DNA of 34,178 nt from Polyangiaceae bacterium (GCA_022842465.1 JALHPN010000088.1:1-34178); one strand, 5' to 3'. Counted from the stretch's first letter, positions 15,703 to 24,271 are shown. Notes: a model not told the origin generated them from the letters alone. Numbers and translations: made by a program.

Positions 15703-17421
15703 ATGGCGATGCTCACGAAGCGCACGGTCACGTCGGTCTCCCGGAGGAGCGCGCTGCCGGCCTCGGGCGTCGCGGCCACGGGCGGGCGCGCGCTCGTCCT
15801 CGACGTACCCTTTGCGATGCGCGGGGTCGCGTCCGCGAACGGCGCTCGATGGGAGCCGGCTCACCAGGTCTTCGTGTTCCGCGGCGAGACGCTCCCGCGC
15901 GGCCTCGTCCCGTTCCGGCCGGCAGTCTACTCGTGGGAGGCGCACGTCCAGCACGCGCTCGACGCGGAGGCAGGCCTCGCACCCATCCGACGCCCGCCGA
16001 TCGCCGCGCAGACGATCGCGCCGCGTCCGCACCAGGCCGAGGCCGTGTCGGCGATCGTGGCAGCGCACCGCGCGGGGCGGCCCGGCTTCCTCCTCGCGGA
16101 CGACGTCGGTCTCGGCAAGACGATCGCGGCGTGGGAGGCCATCCGTCAGCTCCCGGAGGCGAACGCGCGCACGGTGCTCGTCGTCTGTCCGCTCGCGGTC
16201 GTCGCCCACTGGCGGCGGACGATCGAGGCGATGGGCGACATGGGAAAATCCGTCGTCCTCCTCAACTACGACCGCCTCGGCAAGCTCTTCGAGGTGAGCG
16301 AGGGAGCGCGGAAGAAGATCCGGTCGAAGAAGGGTCTCGCCCGCGCAGGGACGGCCCCCGACTTCGACGTGATCGTCTGGGACGAGAGCCACCGCTGCAA
16401 GAACCCGGCGGCGGCGCGCTCGAAGCTCGCCGCGAAGCTGACGGCGAACGCGGGGTTCTGCGTGTGGCTCTCGGCGACGGCAGGCCAGACTCCCCTCGAG
16501 CTCTCCTACCTCGCGCCCCTCCTCGCCTCCGTCACCGGCAGCCGCGCGGCCGATCTGAAGGACTTCGAGGCCTGGTGCCAGGAGCAGGGGCTCGGCCTCA
16601 CGCGCGGGGCGTACGGCAAGTGGGAGTGGCGCGGCGACGCGAAGGACTGCAAGACGATGCGCGAGCTCCTCTTCGCGCCGCGCGGCGAGAAGCGCCCCGC
16701 CGGGATGCGGCGGCGGCCGGAGGAGATCGCAGGGTGGCCGGCGATCAACCGCATGCTCACGCCGATCGAGCTCGATGGCGAGGCGCGTGTACTCTACAAA
16801 AACGCGTGGACCGAGTTCCGGCGCGCGATGGAGCTCTCGCCCCGGGGGAGCGATCCGAAGTCGGCGCTCGCGGCGACCCTCCGCCTCCGGCAGAAGGGGT
16901 CCCTCGTCCGGTGCACGGGGACGACGGAGCTCGCGCTCGAGCTGCTCGAGAGCGGGCAGCAGGTCGCGATCTCGGTCGCCTTCACGGAGACGCTCGCGGC
17001 GCTCCGCGGCGCCCTCGAGGCGGAGCGGCATCCGTGCGCGGTGATCCACGGCGGGATCCCCGCGGGGGAGCGCGAACGAGAGCGCCTCGCCTTCCAGCGC
17101 GGCGAGAGGCGCGTCGTCCTCTTCACCGTGGAGGAGGGGATCTCCCTCCACCAGGGCGAGCACGGGGACGCGCCGCGCTCCGAGATCATCCACGACCTCC
17201 GCTGGTCCGCGATCCAGATGGCGCAGATCGAGGGCCGCTGTCATCGCGACGGCCGCTTCGCGCAGGTCTACTGGGTCTACGCCGACGACACGATCGAGGA
17301 GCGCGTCGCGCGCGTCGTCGCCCGCCGGCTCCAGTCGATGAAGGAGATGATCGGCGACGACGTCGAGACCCTCCGCGAGATCGAGCGCCTCCTCGACAGC
17401 GCGACCGACGACGACGCGTAG
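15703..17421 (+). CDS. DUF5710-SNF2-type DNA helicase/translocase
   Basis: The 572-residue protein opens with a small DUF5710-like module (about 30-72, LDVPFAMRGVASANGARW, then a TLP segment). A SNF2-like ATPase follows: Walker A LADDVGLGKT (131-140), DESH box (227-230), WLSATAG motif III, and the C-terminal lobe motif QIEGRCHRDG with a Q/R/HR motif VI. Such proteins remodel DNA or protein-DNA complexes; DUF5710 fusions are, as I recall, often seen in phage or plasmid genes. Two in-frame Met codons (15703 and 15709) are both possible. It sits alone, with the divergent SDR 85 bases upstream and a lipoprotein convergent eight bases downstream, with no restriction or defence partner visible. Confidence 0.85.
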   Translation: MAMLTKRTVTSVSRRSALPASGVAATGGRALVLDVPFAMRGVASANGARWEPAHQVFVFRGETLPRGLVPFRPAVYSWEAHVQHALDAEAGLAPIRRPPIAAQTIAPRPHQAEAVSAIVAAHRAGRPGFLLADDVGLGKTIAAWEAIRQLPEANARTVLVVCPLAVVAHWRRTIEAMGDMGKSVVLLNYDRLGKLFEVSEGARKKIRSKKGLARAGTAPDFDVIVWDESHRCKNPAAARSKLAAKLTANAGFCVWLSATAGQTPLELSYLAPLLASVTGSRAADLKDFEAWCQEQGLGLTRGAYGKWEWRGDAKDCKTMRELLFAPRGEKRPAGMRRRPEEIAGWPAINRMLTPIELDGEARVLYKNAWTEFRRAMELSPRGSDPKSALAATLRLRQKGSLVRCTGTTELALELLESGQQVAISVAFTETLAALRGALEAERHPCAVIHGGIPAGERERERLAFQRGERRVVLFTVEEGISLHQGEHGDAPRSEIIHDLRWSAIQMAQIEGRCHRDGRFAQVYWVYADDTIEERVARVVARRLQSMKEMIGDDVETLREIERLLDSATDDDA

Positions 17422-17429
17422 CCCGCGGC

Positions 17430-18533
17430 TCAGCGCGGCACGTACTCGAAGACGAGCGAGCTCGACGCTGGGTCGAACCACGCGCGCTCGAACGTTTGGA
17501 TGCCGCTCCACGTCGCGTGGTTCTTCTTCGCCGTCTGCTCGGCGAGCGCCGAGAGCGCCTTCTGGAGGGCGGTCCGCGACGTCGCCTTCTCGAGGCCGTT
17601 CTTCACGTGCTTCTGGACGTTGTTCCGGATGATCTGATCGACGTCGACGAACACCGTGAGGAAGCCGTCGGGGATGTTGTTCAGGTTCCGGTCGAACGTG
17701 AACGCGGCGATCACCGAGCCGAACCCGAGCTGCGTCTTGTCCGCCGTGGGGGCGATGCCGGTCAGCTTCGCGTTCACCTTCATGTTCGAGAGCTCGAGGT
17801 CGGGGCAACCGAGGTACGAGGTCCAGTGGCGGCAGGGCAACGTGGGGCCGTTGCTCTCGAGCTCGAGGGTCAGGCTCGCGGTAGGCAGGCCTGCTTCCGT
17901 CGTCCAGCCGGCGTCGATCGTCCCCGGTCCGATCGTCGAGCGCACGTAGTTGATGTCGACGGTGATCCCGCCGGGCCCGAACGTGTCCCGGTCGATCGGC
18001 GCGATGTCGAACGTGTGGTCCTTCGCGCCGTACGACTCGGCGAGCGGACCGAAGTCGATGTAGCTGTGCTTCGGCCCCGTGGTCCAGTTGCACTCCTTCA
18101 CGTTCGGGTAGTCCTCGTTCATCTGCTGCAGGCACTGGAAGCGCGCGCTCCCTGCCATCGCGTAGCACTCGGCCTGCATCGCCTCCCGCGCCGCTTGGTT
18201 CGGATACGAGCAGTGGTAGAAGGGCTCGCTCGGGATCGACGGCGACGTCTTCGTCGTGTCGACGACGAGGCGTGAGCCCCCGAGGACGAGGAGGAGCGCG
18301 GCGTAGAGCTCGTCGCTCGAGATGCGAGCCTGCCAGGTGTTCGGGGTCGGATCGAGCACCCCGCCGCCGACGATGACGGGCGAGAAGACGCCGCCGGTGA
18401 GCTTGCTCGCCGCGAGCGTGAAGGGCGCCTCGGCCTCCCCGACCGGAGGCTCGAGCCCGTCCGCCGGCGGTGCGGCGCACGCGGCGAGGAGGAGGACGGA
18501 GACGACGAGAGAGGCCTTCGAGAGGGTCTTCAT
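17430..18533 (-). CDS. Lipoprotein of unknown function, CAAP type
   Basis: This lipoprotein of 367 residues has its signal at the start (KASLVVSVLLLAAC, Cys19) followed by CAAP and an acidic patch. The mature part shows long amphipathic beta strands (about 125-260, with ITVDINYVRSTIGPG and LTLELESNGP), then 'MKVNAKLTGIAP...LGFGSVIAAFTFDR' and a helical end. Alternating strands with a closing helix weakly recall lipid-binding TULIP-type folds; I would not assign it. At least six Cys outside the lipobox could form disulphides. It is divergent from the 18730 operon, and the shared 196-base region carries a paired-GC element with outward -24/-12 motifs. A predicted -24/-12 start would leave only about six bases of leader. 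Confidence 0.75.
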   Translation of the reverse strand: MKTLSKASLVVSVLLLAACAAPPADGLEPPVGEAEAPFTLAASKLTGGVFSPVIVGGGVLDPTPNTWQARISSDELYAALLLVLGGSRLVVDTTKTSPSIPSEPFYHCSYPNQAAREAMQAECYAMAGSARFQCLQQMNEDYPNVKECNWTTGPKHSYIDFGPLAESYGAKDHTFDIAPIDRDTFGPGGITVDINYVRSTIGPGTIDAGWTTEAGLPTASLTLELESNGPTLPCRHWTSYLGCPDLELSNMKVNAKLTGIAPTADKTQLGFGSVIAAFTFDRNLNNIPDGFLTVFVDVDQIIRNNVQKHVKNGLEKATSRTALQKALSALAEQTAKKNHATWSGIQTFERAWFDPASSSLVFEYVPR

Positions 18534-18550
18534 GATGGAGGCCGCCGCGA

Positions 18551-18565
18551 GCAACCGACGTGCCT
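18551..18565 (-). promoter_or_regulatory. Candidate sigma-54-type -24/-12 promoter (minus)
   Basis: GGCACGTCGGTTGC (minus strand, 18564 to 18551) matches the sigma-54 consensus at all fixed bases except the first T. It drives the lipoprotein starting at 18533. The predicted start near 18539 leaves a leader of about six bases, unusually short. The element is 44 bases from the GC-tract element at 18609-18643. Confidence 0.55.
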
Positions 18566-18608
18566 CCTCGGGAGGGGCCCGTTCGTCCCGGCTCCGGTGA
18601 GGCGTCCG

Positions 18609-18643
18609 GCGCGCGCGCTCGGCGCGGGACCGCGCGCGCGCGC
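18609..18643. promoter_or_regulatory. Paired alternating-GC element, copy 1 (candidate upstream activating site)
   Basis: A ten-base alternating GC tract (18609-18618), a 12-base spacer (18619-18630) and a 13-base alternating tract (18631-18643). It lies midway between divergent -24/-12 elements, 44 bases from the minus one and 43 from the plus one, a position expected for a shared activator site. Alternating GC tracts can also adopt Z-DNA or pair as a cruciform. Confidence 0.55.
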
Positions 18644-18685
18644 ACGTCGACACGGAGATGCGGGGGATCGGAGGCGCTCCGGAGC

Positions 18686-18700
18686 TGGTCCGCGGCTTGC
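18686..18700 (+). promoter_or_regulatory. Candidate sigma-54-type -24/-12 promoter (plus, weaker match)
   Basis: TGGTCCGCGGCTTGC has exact GG-N10-GC spacing and a perfect TTGC, but CAC is replaced by TCC. The predicted start is near 18712, just ahead of the GGAGG at 18717-18721 and the ATG at 18730. It would drive the operon 18730-23578. Confidence 0.45.
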
Positions 18701-18729
18701 CGAGTGGCGCCGCCATGGAGGCACATCCC

Positions 18730-19086
18730 ATGAACTCGCTCGTCGATCTCGCCAAGAACCTCGGTCTCGCCGGCTTCCTCGGCGTCTCGCTCTTCGCCTG
18801 CGCGATGCCATCGGAGGGCGGCGGGGAAGGGGAGGCCGACACCTCCGCCGAGGAAGAAGCTGCCGCGCAGACGGACGAAGCCGCGTCGGAGCTGCGCAAG
18901 AGCGGAGGCGGCACCATCGGCGAGGGCGACTCCTGCGGTGGCACGTCGTGCTCGTCGGAGGACGGCAACCAGAGCTGCTCGTGCAGCACCGGCGAGCGCT
19001 GCGTGCGGAACATCACGCGCTGCTGGTGCGAAGCCGCGACCCGACTCTGCGGCTTCGGCAGCAGCGGCGGCTTCATCCTCCGTTGA
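18730..19086 (+). CDS. Small Cys-rich lipoprotein
   Basis: The product is 118 residues. The signal ends in GVSLFAC (Cys24), giving a mature N-end CAMP followed by a Glu/Ala-rich acidic linker to about residue 60. The C-terminal 50 residues hold ten cysteines (CGGTSC, then SCSCS, then CVRNITRCWCEAATRLC), probably a disulphide knot. The start is chosen because GGAGG lies eight bases upstream and the lipoprotein signal begins here; an in-frame ATG further up has neither. It is first gene of a likely four-gene operon (18730, 19109, 20331, 22190; gaps 22, 22 and 26 bases). No recognisable family; a surface or envelope-bound small protein is the best description. Confidence 0.8.
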   Translation: MNSLVDLAKNLGLAGFLGVSLFACAMPSEGGGEGEADTSAEEEAAAQTDEAASELRKSGGGTIGEGDSCGGTSCSSEDGNQSCSCSTGERCVRNITRCWCEAATRLCGFGSSGGFILR

Positions 19087-19108
19087 TCGGACCAGGAAGG
19101 AAACGACC

Positions 19109-20308
19109 ATGAAGAAGCTCGCCGTCTCGCCGCTCGCGCTCGCGCTCCTCCTCGTCCCTGGTGCGGCCTCCGCCCAGCTCACGAAGGCGGGGACGTTCAC
19201 CACCACCACCACCACCAAGACCGGCACGATCGCGCCGGCGGAGGAGGTCGTCGACCTCGGTCTCTACGACGCCTCGACCACCACCCACACCGCCTACGCG
19301 ATCACCAAGAACGTCCCGACGTACGCGTATACGGGAGACCTCCTCCTCGATCCGGGGACGACCCCGACCGGCCCCTCGTCGGCCTGCCCCGCGCCGACGG
19401 CGACGTACGACTGGGACAAGGTCTTCAGCAAGGCGGACGAGTGGGGCAACGGCACCTTCGGCGCCGGGTACTGGGCGGGCCTCACCTTCTCGAGCCGCGC
19501 CGGGCGTGCCGGGGGGGCCGACACCTTCCGCGGCGAGGCGATGGCCCGCGCGTACGCCACGGTCTTCGGCAGCGACAAGGAGGTCACGCGGATCACGGGC
19601 ACCGGACAGCTCGTGGGGACGCAGGGCACCTCGAGCTACGCCGTCCGCGTGCTCGGCGTCACCGTGCGCTCGCGCTCGGTCTCGGGCAACCTCACCGAGA
19701 GCGCGCCGATCTACAACGCCACCTTCTTCTCGCAGTCGAAGACGATCTGGCTCGGTCCGGTCCCGGTCAAGTTCACCGGCGCGGTGAAGGGCACGCTCGG
19801 CGTCGACCTCGAGGCCTCCTACGCGACGAGCACCCTCTTCGCGAAGGCCAAGCCGATCGCGAAGGTCTACGCACAGGCGAGCGCGGGCGTCGACATGTGG
19901 CTCGCGAGCGCCGGCGTGAGCGGCACCCTCACCCTCGTCGAGGCGTCCGTCCCGTCGCAGGCGACCGCCGTGGTCTCCCCCACCAACGTGACGTTCGCGG
20001 TCCACAGCGACCTCGTCCTCGCGTCCCTCTCTGGCAAGGTCGAGGCCTACGCGACGCTGCCCGGGAAGCGCTGGACGATGACGCTCGCAAAGTGGGACCC
20101 GCTCTTCCGGGGCACCTACCCCATCATCCACGCGACCGCCTGCACGAACCCGATCGTCCGCCCCGTCTGCGGGGACAACGTCTGTCAGTCGGGGGAGACG
20201 TCCACGAACTGCTCACGTGACTGCGGCGCGCCCCCGCCCGACGACACGTCGGATCCGGACGTGCCGATCTACTGCATGGCGAAGCCGTGGATGTGCCAGG
20301 ACCTCTGA
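19109..20308 (+). CDS. Secreted beta-rich protein with C-terminal CGDNxC motif
   Basis: The 399-residue protein has a typical signal peptide (LLLVPGAASA). A Thr-rich start is followed by a mostly beta-predicted body with long stretches of alternating polar/hydrophobic residues. The C-terminal 60 residues contain CGDNVCQSGETSTNCSRDC, a short Cys-rich repeat common in exported myxobacterial proteins. I recognise no catalytic motif. AGGAAGGAAACG upstream provides the ribosome site; the leader resembles that of the next gene (both have GACC-ATGAAGA). The surrounding genes suggest it partners with the vitellogenin-like protein downstream. Confidence 0.78.
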   Translation: MKKLAVSPLALALLLVPGAASAQLTKAGTFTTTTTTKTGTIAPAEEVVDLGLYDASTTTHTAYAITKNVPTYAYTGDLLLDPGTTPTGPSSACPAPTATYDWDKVFSKADEWGNGTFGAGYWAGLTFSSRAGRAGGADTFRGEAMARAYATVFGSDKEVTRITGTGQLVGTQGTSSYAVRVLGVTVRSRSVSGNLTESAPIYNATFFSQSKTIWLGPVPVKFTGAVKGTLGVDLEASYATSTLFAKAKPIAKVYAQASAGVDMWLASAGVSGTLTLVEASVPSQATAVVSPTNVTFAVHSDLVLASLSGKVEAYATLPGKRWTMTLAKWDPLFRGTYPIIHATACTNPIVRPVCGDNVCQSGETSTNCSRDCGAPPPDDTSDPDVPIYCMAKPWMCQDL

Positions 20309-20330
20309 GCCTTCGATCAGGAACACGACC

Positions 20331-22163
20331 ATGAAGACCCCGACCTTCTCGCGCGCCTCACGCCTGGGCGCGCTCTCCCTCCTCGTGCTCGCGCTGGGCG
20401 CGGGCGGCGCCTCGCTCCTCACGCCGAAGCACGCCGAGACGTCCTCGTCCGGCGGTGAGTCGGGAGGCACGGGCGCGATCGGCAGGAGCGCGACGCCGTC
20501 GCGTCTCGACCGCGCGAGGGGGCCGGGGCTCCGTCGGACCTACACGACGAAGCTCGAGCAGCACGTCGCGCTGACGAGCGGCACCTCCTCCGGCTCGGAC
20601 GCGACCGTGAAGATCCTCCTCACGGGACGGCTCGATCTGGCCTTCGTCGGTCACGACGGAGGCAAGCACCGCCTCTTCGCCGAGCTCGCCGACGTGCGCC
20701 TCGCGATCGGGAGCGGCGCGCCCCCCGCGGAGGCCGCGGCCGTCGAGCAGGAGCTCGCGCGACCCTTCTACGTCGTCACGGAGGCCGACGGCCGGGTGCG
20801 CGGCTACGCGTTCGCGAAGGGCGTCTCGCCGATGGCCCAGAACCTCCTCCGGGGCGTCCTCGCGAGCGGGCAAGTGTCGGTACGGGACGAGGCGTCGTGG
20901 ACGGCGCAGGAGGACGACGTCCAGGGCACGTACACGGCGACGTACACGAAGGGCGAGGCAGGAGCGCTCGTGAAGACGAAGGCCGCCCCGAACGGCGCCG
21001 ACGGCATGGGCAAGCGGGAGCTGCGCGCGCGCGGCGTCGCGACGATCGCCGACGACGGCTGGCCGAGGACGCTCGTGTTCGACGAGCACCAGGTCGTCGC
21101 GATGGGAAAGGACATGCCCGTCGCGACCACCGACCTGCACCTCACGATGACGCTCGAGGGCACGCGGCAGGACCTCGCGCTCCTCGGTCGCTACGAGCAG
21201 GAGCTCGGCGACCTCGTCGTCGCAGGGACGACGGGGACGGCGGACGACGGCGAGTCGTCACGGATCGCCGACGCGCGGCTCGTCGGGGGGGCGACGGCGA
21301 CCGAGCTCCTTGCCGACGCGCGGCGCGCGACGGACGACGCTGCGGCGATCGCGGCGGGAGACAAGCTCGCGGCGCGCCTTCGCCTGACGCCCGAGGACGC
21401 GGCCTCCGTCGCCGCGATGGCGAAGACGCTGCCGGTGCGCGAAGGCAACGTCGCCCTCGGCGCCCTCGGCGGCGCGGCGACGAAGGAGGCGACGAAGGCG
21501 CTCGGCCAGCTCGTGGTCGACGCGAAGGCGACGCCCGCCCTCCGCGCGAACGCGGCCACGCAGCTCGCCTTCGCGACGGGCTCGAACGCGGTCGAGGCCC
21601 GGGAGGCGCTCTCGCAGGGGCTCTCCGATCCTTCGCGCGAGGTCCGCGACAGCTCGGCGCTCGCTCTCGGCAACGTGGCCCGCGAGCTCGGCGACGCGGA
21701 CGGCGACACCGTCCAGGACCTCCTCCGGCGCTACGGCGCGGCGCGGGACGACGAGGAGCGCGCGATGCTCCTCCACGCGCTCGGCAACAGCGGGAGCGCG
21801 GACATCCTGCCCGTCGTGCGCCTCGCGCTCGGGAGCGAGAGCGAGGCGGTCCGGGAGGCCGCTGCGCAGGCGCTCCGCTTCTTGCCGGTCGGAGAGGCGG
21901 ACGCGGTGCTCGGACGTGTCCTCGGCCAGGAGCCGTCGCAGACGGTGGTGGTCTCCGCGATCGACGCGATCGGGTTCCGGATCGTCGAGATGCACGCCAA
22001 GGGGCTCGACCGCGCGATCGGGGCGGACACGTCGGGACGCGTCCGCGGCGCCGTCGCCGAGATCGTCCAGCGCGCGCTCTCGACCCGCAAGGACACGCTC
22101 TCGGCGGAGGCGCGCGCGATCCTGCAGGCGCTCCTCGCGCGGGCCCGGACGGAGGCGAACTGA
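20331..22163 (+). CDS. Vitellogenin/MTP N-terminal-like (large lipid transfer type) HEAT-repeat protein
   Basis: The 610-residue exported protein begins with a signal/anchor (LGALSLLVLALGAGGAS). At about 65-270 it has features of the N-terminal beta-barrel of the vitellogenin/microsomal triglyceride transfer family. These are YTTKLEQHVAL, ILLTGRLDLAFVG, LARPFYVVTEADGRVRGYAF, MAQNLLRGVLASG, then DDVQGTYTATYTKGE, all in the family order. A helical HEAT-like half (about 350-610) follows, with SDPSREVRDSSALALGNVA and ALGSESEAVREAAAQALRFL. In animals this fold binds lipid; the bacterial role is unknown and this assignment rests on my pattern reading. It is third in the 18730 operon. Confidence 0.65.
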   Translation: MKTPTFSRASRLGALSLLVLALGAGGASLLTPKHAETSSSGGESGGTGAIGRSATPSRLDRARGPGLRRTYTTKLEQHVALTSGTSSGSDATVKILLTGRLDLAFVGHDGGKHRLFAELADVRLAIGSGAPPAEAAAVEQELARPFYVVTEADGRVRGYAFAKGVSPMAQNLLRGVLASGQVSVRDEASWTAQEDDVQGTYTATYTKGEAGALVKTKAAPNGADGMGKRELRARGVATIADDGWPRTLVFDEHQVVAMGKDMPVATTDLHLTMTLEGTRQDLALLGRYEQELGDLVVAGTTGTADDGESSRIADARLVGGATATELLADARRATDDAAAIAAGDKLAARLRLTPEDAASVAAMAKTLPVREGNVALGALGGAATKEATKALGQLVVDAKATPALRANAATQLAFATGSNAVEAREALSQGLSDPSREVRDSSALALGNVARELGDADGDTVQDLLRRYGAARDDEERAMLLHALGNSGSADILPVVRLALGSESEAVREAAAQALRFLPVGEADAVLGRVLGQEPSQTVVVSAIDAIGFRIVEMHAKGLDRAIGADTSGRVRGAVAEIVQRALSTRKDTLSAEARAILQALLARARTEAN

Positions 22164-22189
22164 GACGCGGCGTCTGGTATCGTCGGCGG

Positions 22190-23578
22190 GTGGTGTTCGA
22201 GACGACCATCGACGGTCCCGCGCGCAAGAAGGCGGACGACGACGACGACGTGGCACGGCTCTGCTTCGTCGTGGTCTGGGCGAGCGAGGATCGCGACCGC
22301 GTCGGCGAGGTGCTGTTCCCCGAAGAGGGGAGCGTGTTCGGCCGCGGACCCGTGGAGGACGATGGAGAGCGGCGCGTCGGCCTCCTCCGGCAGGAGCCCG
22401 AGAAGAACGCTCGCGCCGCGGCTCTCGAGAGCCCGTACCTGTCGCGGAGGGCGCTCGCCTTCGCGGAGACGAGCGACGCGATCGACATCGAGGCGCTCGG
22501 CAAGAAGGGGCTCCGGCTGGGGGACGCCGAGATGCGGTCGGCCACGATCCGCGAGGGTGACGTCTTCGAGATCGACGGTCTCTACGCCTTCTACTGCACG
22601 CGCCGGCCGACCTTCCTGCCGGAGGCCCACGGCGTCTCGCGGAAGCGCTTCGGGCACGCGGACGAGCACGGCATCGTCGGCGAGAGCCCGTCGGCGTGGG
22701 GCCTCCGCGCGTCGGTCGCGTTCTTCGCGAAGCGCAACGCGCACGTCCTCGTGACCGGGCCGAGCGGGACGGGCAAGGAGCTCGTGGCGCAGGCGATCCA
22801 CCGCCTCTCCACGCGGGGGAAGAAGGAGCTCGTCTCGCGCAACGCCGCGACCTTCCCGAGCGGGCTCATCGACGCGGAGCTCTTCGGCAACCTCGCGAAC
22901 TACCCCAACGCGGGCATGCCGGAGCGGCCGGGCATCATCGGCCAGGCCGACGGATCGACCCTCTTCCTCGACGAGATCGGCGAGCTGCCGGCCGATCTCC
23001 AGGCTCATCTCCTCCGTGTCCTCGACAGCGGGGAGTACCAGCGCCTCGGAGACTCGCGCCGGCGGATCGCCGATTTTCGGCTCGTCGCGGCCACCAATCG
23101 CTCGGTCGAGGATCTCAAGGAGGACGTCGCCGCGCGCCTCGGCTTGCGCGTCCACCTCCCCGGGCTCGACGAGCGCCGCGAGGACATCCCTCTCCTCGCG
23201 CGCCACCTCCTCCTCCGCGCCGCCGCCCGCGATCCCCAGATGAAGGAGCGCTTCTTCGAGGGGGACGAGCCGCGCCTCGATGCTGATCTCGTGCGCGCGC
23301 TCGTGCTCCACGAGTACGGGACCCACGTCCGCGAGCTCGAAGGTCTCCTCTGGAAGTCGGCCGCGACCAGCAGGGCCGACCGGCTCGAGCTCACGAAGGA
23401 CGTGGCGAAGCTCATCAAGACGACCGTTCGGGCAGCCCCGCGGGAGCTCGCAGCCGAGGACATCCGCGGCGCCCTCGCGAAGCACGCGGGCGTGAAGGAC
23501 AAGGCCTGGCGCGAGCTGGGGCTCCCCAGCCGGCACGCGCTCCACCGCCTCATGAAGAAGATGAACATCCCGGAGTGA
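22190..23578 (+). CDS. FHA-domain AAA+ transcriptional regulator with degenerate GAFTGA loop
   Basis: The regulator has 462 residues. An FHA domain spans about 30-137 (VFGRG, then SPYLSRRA), which reads phosphothreonine. The sigma-54-activator AAA+ core spans about 165-400: Walker A TGPSGTGKE (about 190-197), Walker B LFLDEIGELP (258-267), and RLGLRVHLPGLDERREDI. A Fis-type HTH (about 424-460) ends the protein. The loop that normally reads GAFTGA is NYPNAG (237-242), with the spacing to Walker B unchanged. The start could be GTG at 22190 or 22193. It is the last gene of the 18730 operon, 26 bases after the vitellogenin-like gene. The next gene cluster encodes a Ser/Thr kinase, a natural FHA partner. 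The target promoters are not known. Confidence 0.9.
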   Translation: MVFETTIDGPARKKADDDDDVARLCFVVVWASEDRDRVGEVLFPEEGSVFGRGPVEDDGERRVGLLRQEPEKNARAAALESPYLSRRALAFAETSDAIDIEALGKKGLRLGDAEMRSATIREGDVFEIDGLYAFYCTRRPTFLPEAHGVSRKRFGHADEHGIVGESPSAWGLRASVAFFAKRNAHVLVTGPSGTGKELVAQAIHRLSTRGKKELVSRNAATFPSGLIDAELFGNLANYPNAGMPERPGIIGQADGSTLFLDEIGELPADLQAHLLRVLDSGEYQRLGDSRRRIADFRLVAATNRSVEDLKEDVAARLGLRVHLPGLDERREDIPLLARHLLLRAAARDPQMKERFFEGDEPRLDADLVRALVLHEYGTHVRELEGLLWKSAATSRADRLELTKDVAKLIKTTVRAAPRELAAEDIRGALAKHAGVKDKAWRELGLPSRHALHRLMKKMNIPE

Positions 23579-23580
23579 AA

Positions 23581-23614
23581 CGCGCGCGCGCCGCGCGGTC
23601 GTGCGCGCGCGCGC
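23581..23614. promoter_or_regulatory. Paired alternating-GC element, copy 2
   Basis: A ten-base alternating GC tract (23581-23590), a 12-base spacer (23591-23602) and a 12-base tract (23603-23614). It follows the regulator stop by two bases, so a terminator-hairpin role cannot be excluded here, but the other copies lie in divergent promoter regions. It is 43 bases upstream of the -24/-12 element at 23657. Confidence 0.5.
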
Positions 23615-23656
23615 CGGCGGCGGAGGGCAACCTCGCGGGATCACGTGAGCGCGTCA

Positions 23657-23672
23657 GGGCATGACGGTTGCT
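23657..23672 (+). promoter_or_regulatory. Candidate sigma-54-type -24/-12 promoter
   Basis: GGCATGACGGTTGCT (23658-23672) with exact GG-N10-GC spacing. The predicted start near 23683 would leave a leader of about 145 bases before the ATG at 23829. The surrounding 23673-23828 holds no gene I can support. Confidence 0.5.
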
Positions 23673-23828
23673 CGTCGGCGGGTGCCGTCCCGCTCCGCGC
23701 GAGACCCTAACTTTGGGTGACATGCGCGCGGGCCGAAACGGATCGAAACTTCGTGCGCTCGGAGCCCGCCGAAGGCATGCTCCGCCCGCCGAACGCTGCC
23801 CCTCTCCACGAGCCCACGAGACACCACC

Positions 23829-24266
23829 ATGAAGCTCCAGACCTCCGTCTTCGCCGCCGCTGCCGTCGCCCTCGGAATCGTCGCATGCGCTGCGCCTGCG
23901 GAAGAGCAGGAGCGGGACGAAGAAACGGGGACCACGTCCCAGGCGCTGTGCCGCTTCCCCCCCTGCACGAAGCTCGGCGGCGGAACCTGGGGCGGGCTCG
24001 CGAGCAGCGGCACCCTCGACCCCGGCACGGGCGGTTCGAGCTCGGGCGGCTCCGGCACGGGTGAGACCTTCTCGTGCACGCCCGTCGGCAAGCGCTGCAC
24101 CGACCCTGACTACCGCCGTCTCGCCTGCAACCCGTACGACGCGAACGACTGCGTCTGCATGATCGGTTGCGGTGGCGGCGGCTGGCCGTACGGCACGTTC
24201 AACCCGTGCCCGTCCTGGTCGCCGCGCTACACCTGCAACAGCCTCGGCTCCTGCCGCTGCTACTGA
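23829..24266 (+). CDS. Small Cys-rich lipoprotein, CAAP type
   Basis: The product is 145 residues. The signal ends in LGIVAC (Cys20), with CAAP then an acidic linker and TTSQAL. A Gly/Ser-rich spacer (about 50-78) separates it from a C-terminal region with ten further Cys (including CVCMIGC, CPSWSPRYTC, CRCY at the end), consistent with disulphide bonding. The overall plan, lipobox, acidic linker and Cys knot, parallels the 18730 protein, although sequence identity is not evident by eye. It is first gene of a likely operon with 24272 and the kinase at 24729. Confidence 0.8.
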   Translation: MKLQTSVFAAAAVALGIVACAAPAEEQERDEETGTTSQALCRFPPCTKLGGGTWGGLASSGTLDPGTGGSSSGGSGTGETFSCTPVGKRCTDPDYRRLACNPYDANDCVCMIGCGGGGWPYGTFNPCPSWSPRYTCNSLGSCRCY

Positions 24267-24271
24267 GCGGA

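Noticed and set aside
15688-19227. 1179-residue minus-strand open frame over the helicase and lipoprotein genes
   Set aside because: Low-complexity antisense reading; it contradicts the strong SNF2 motifs on the plus strand.
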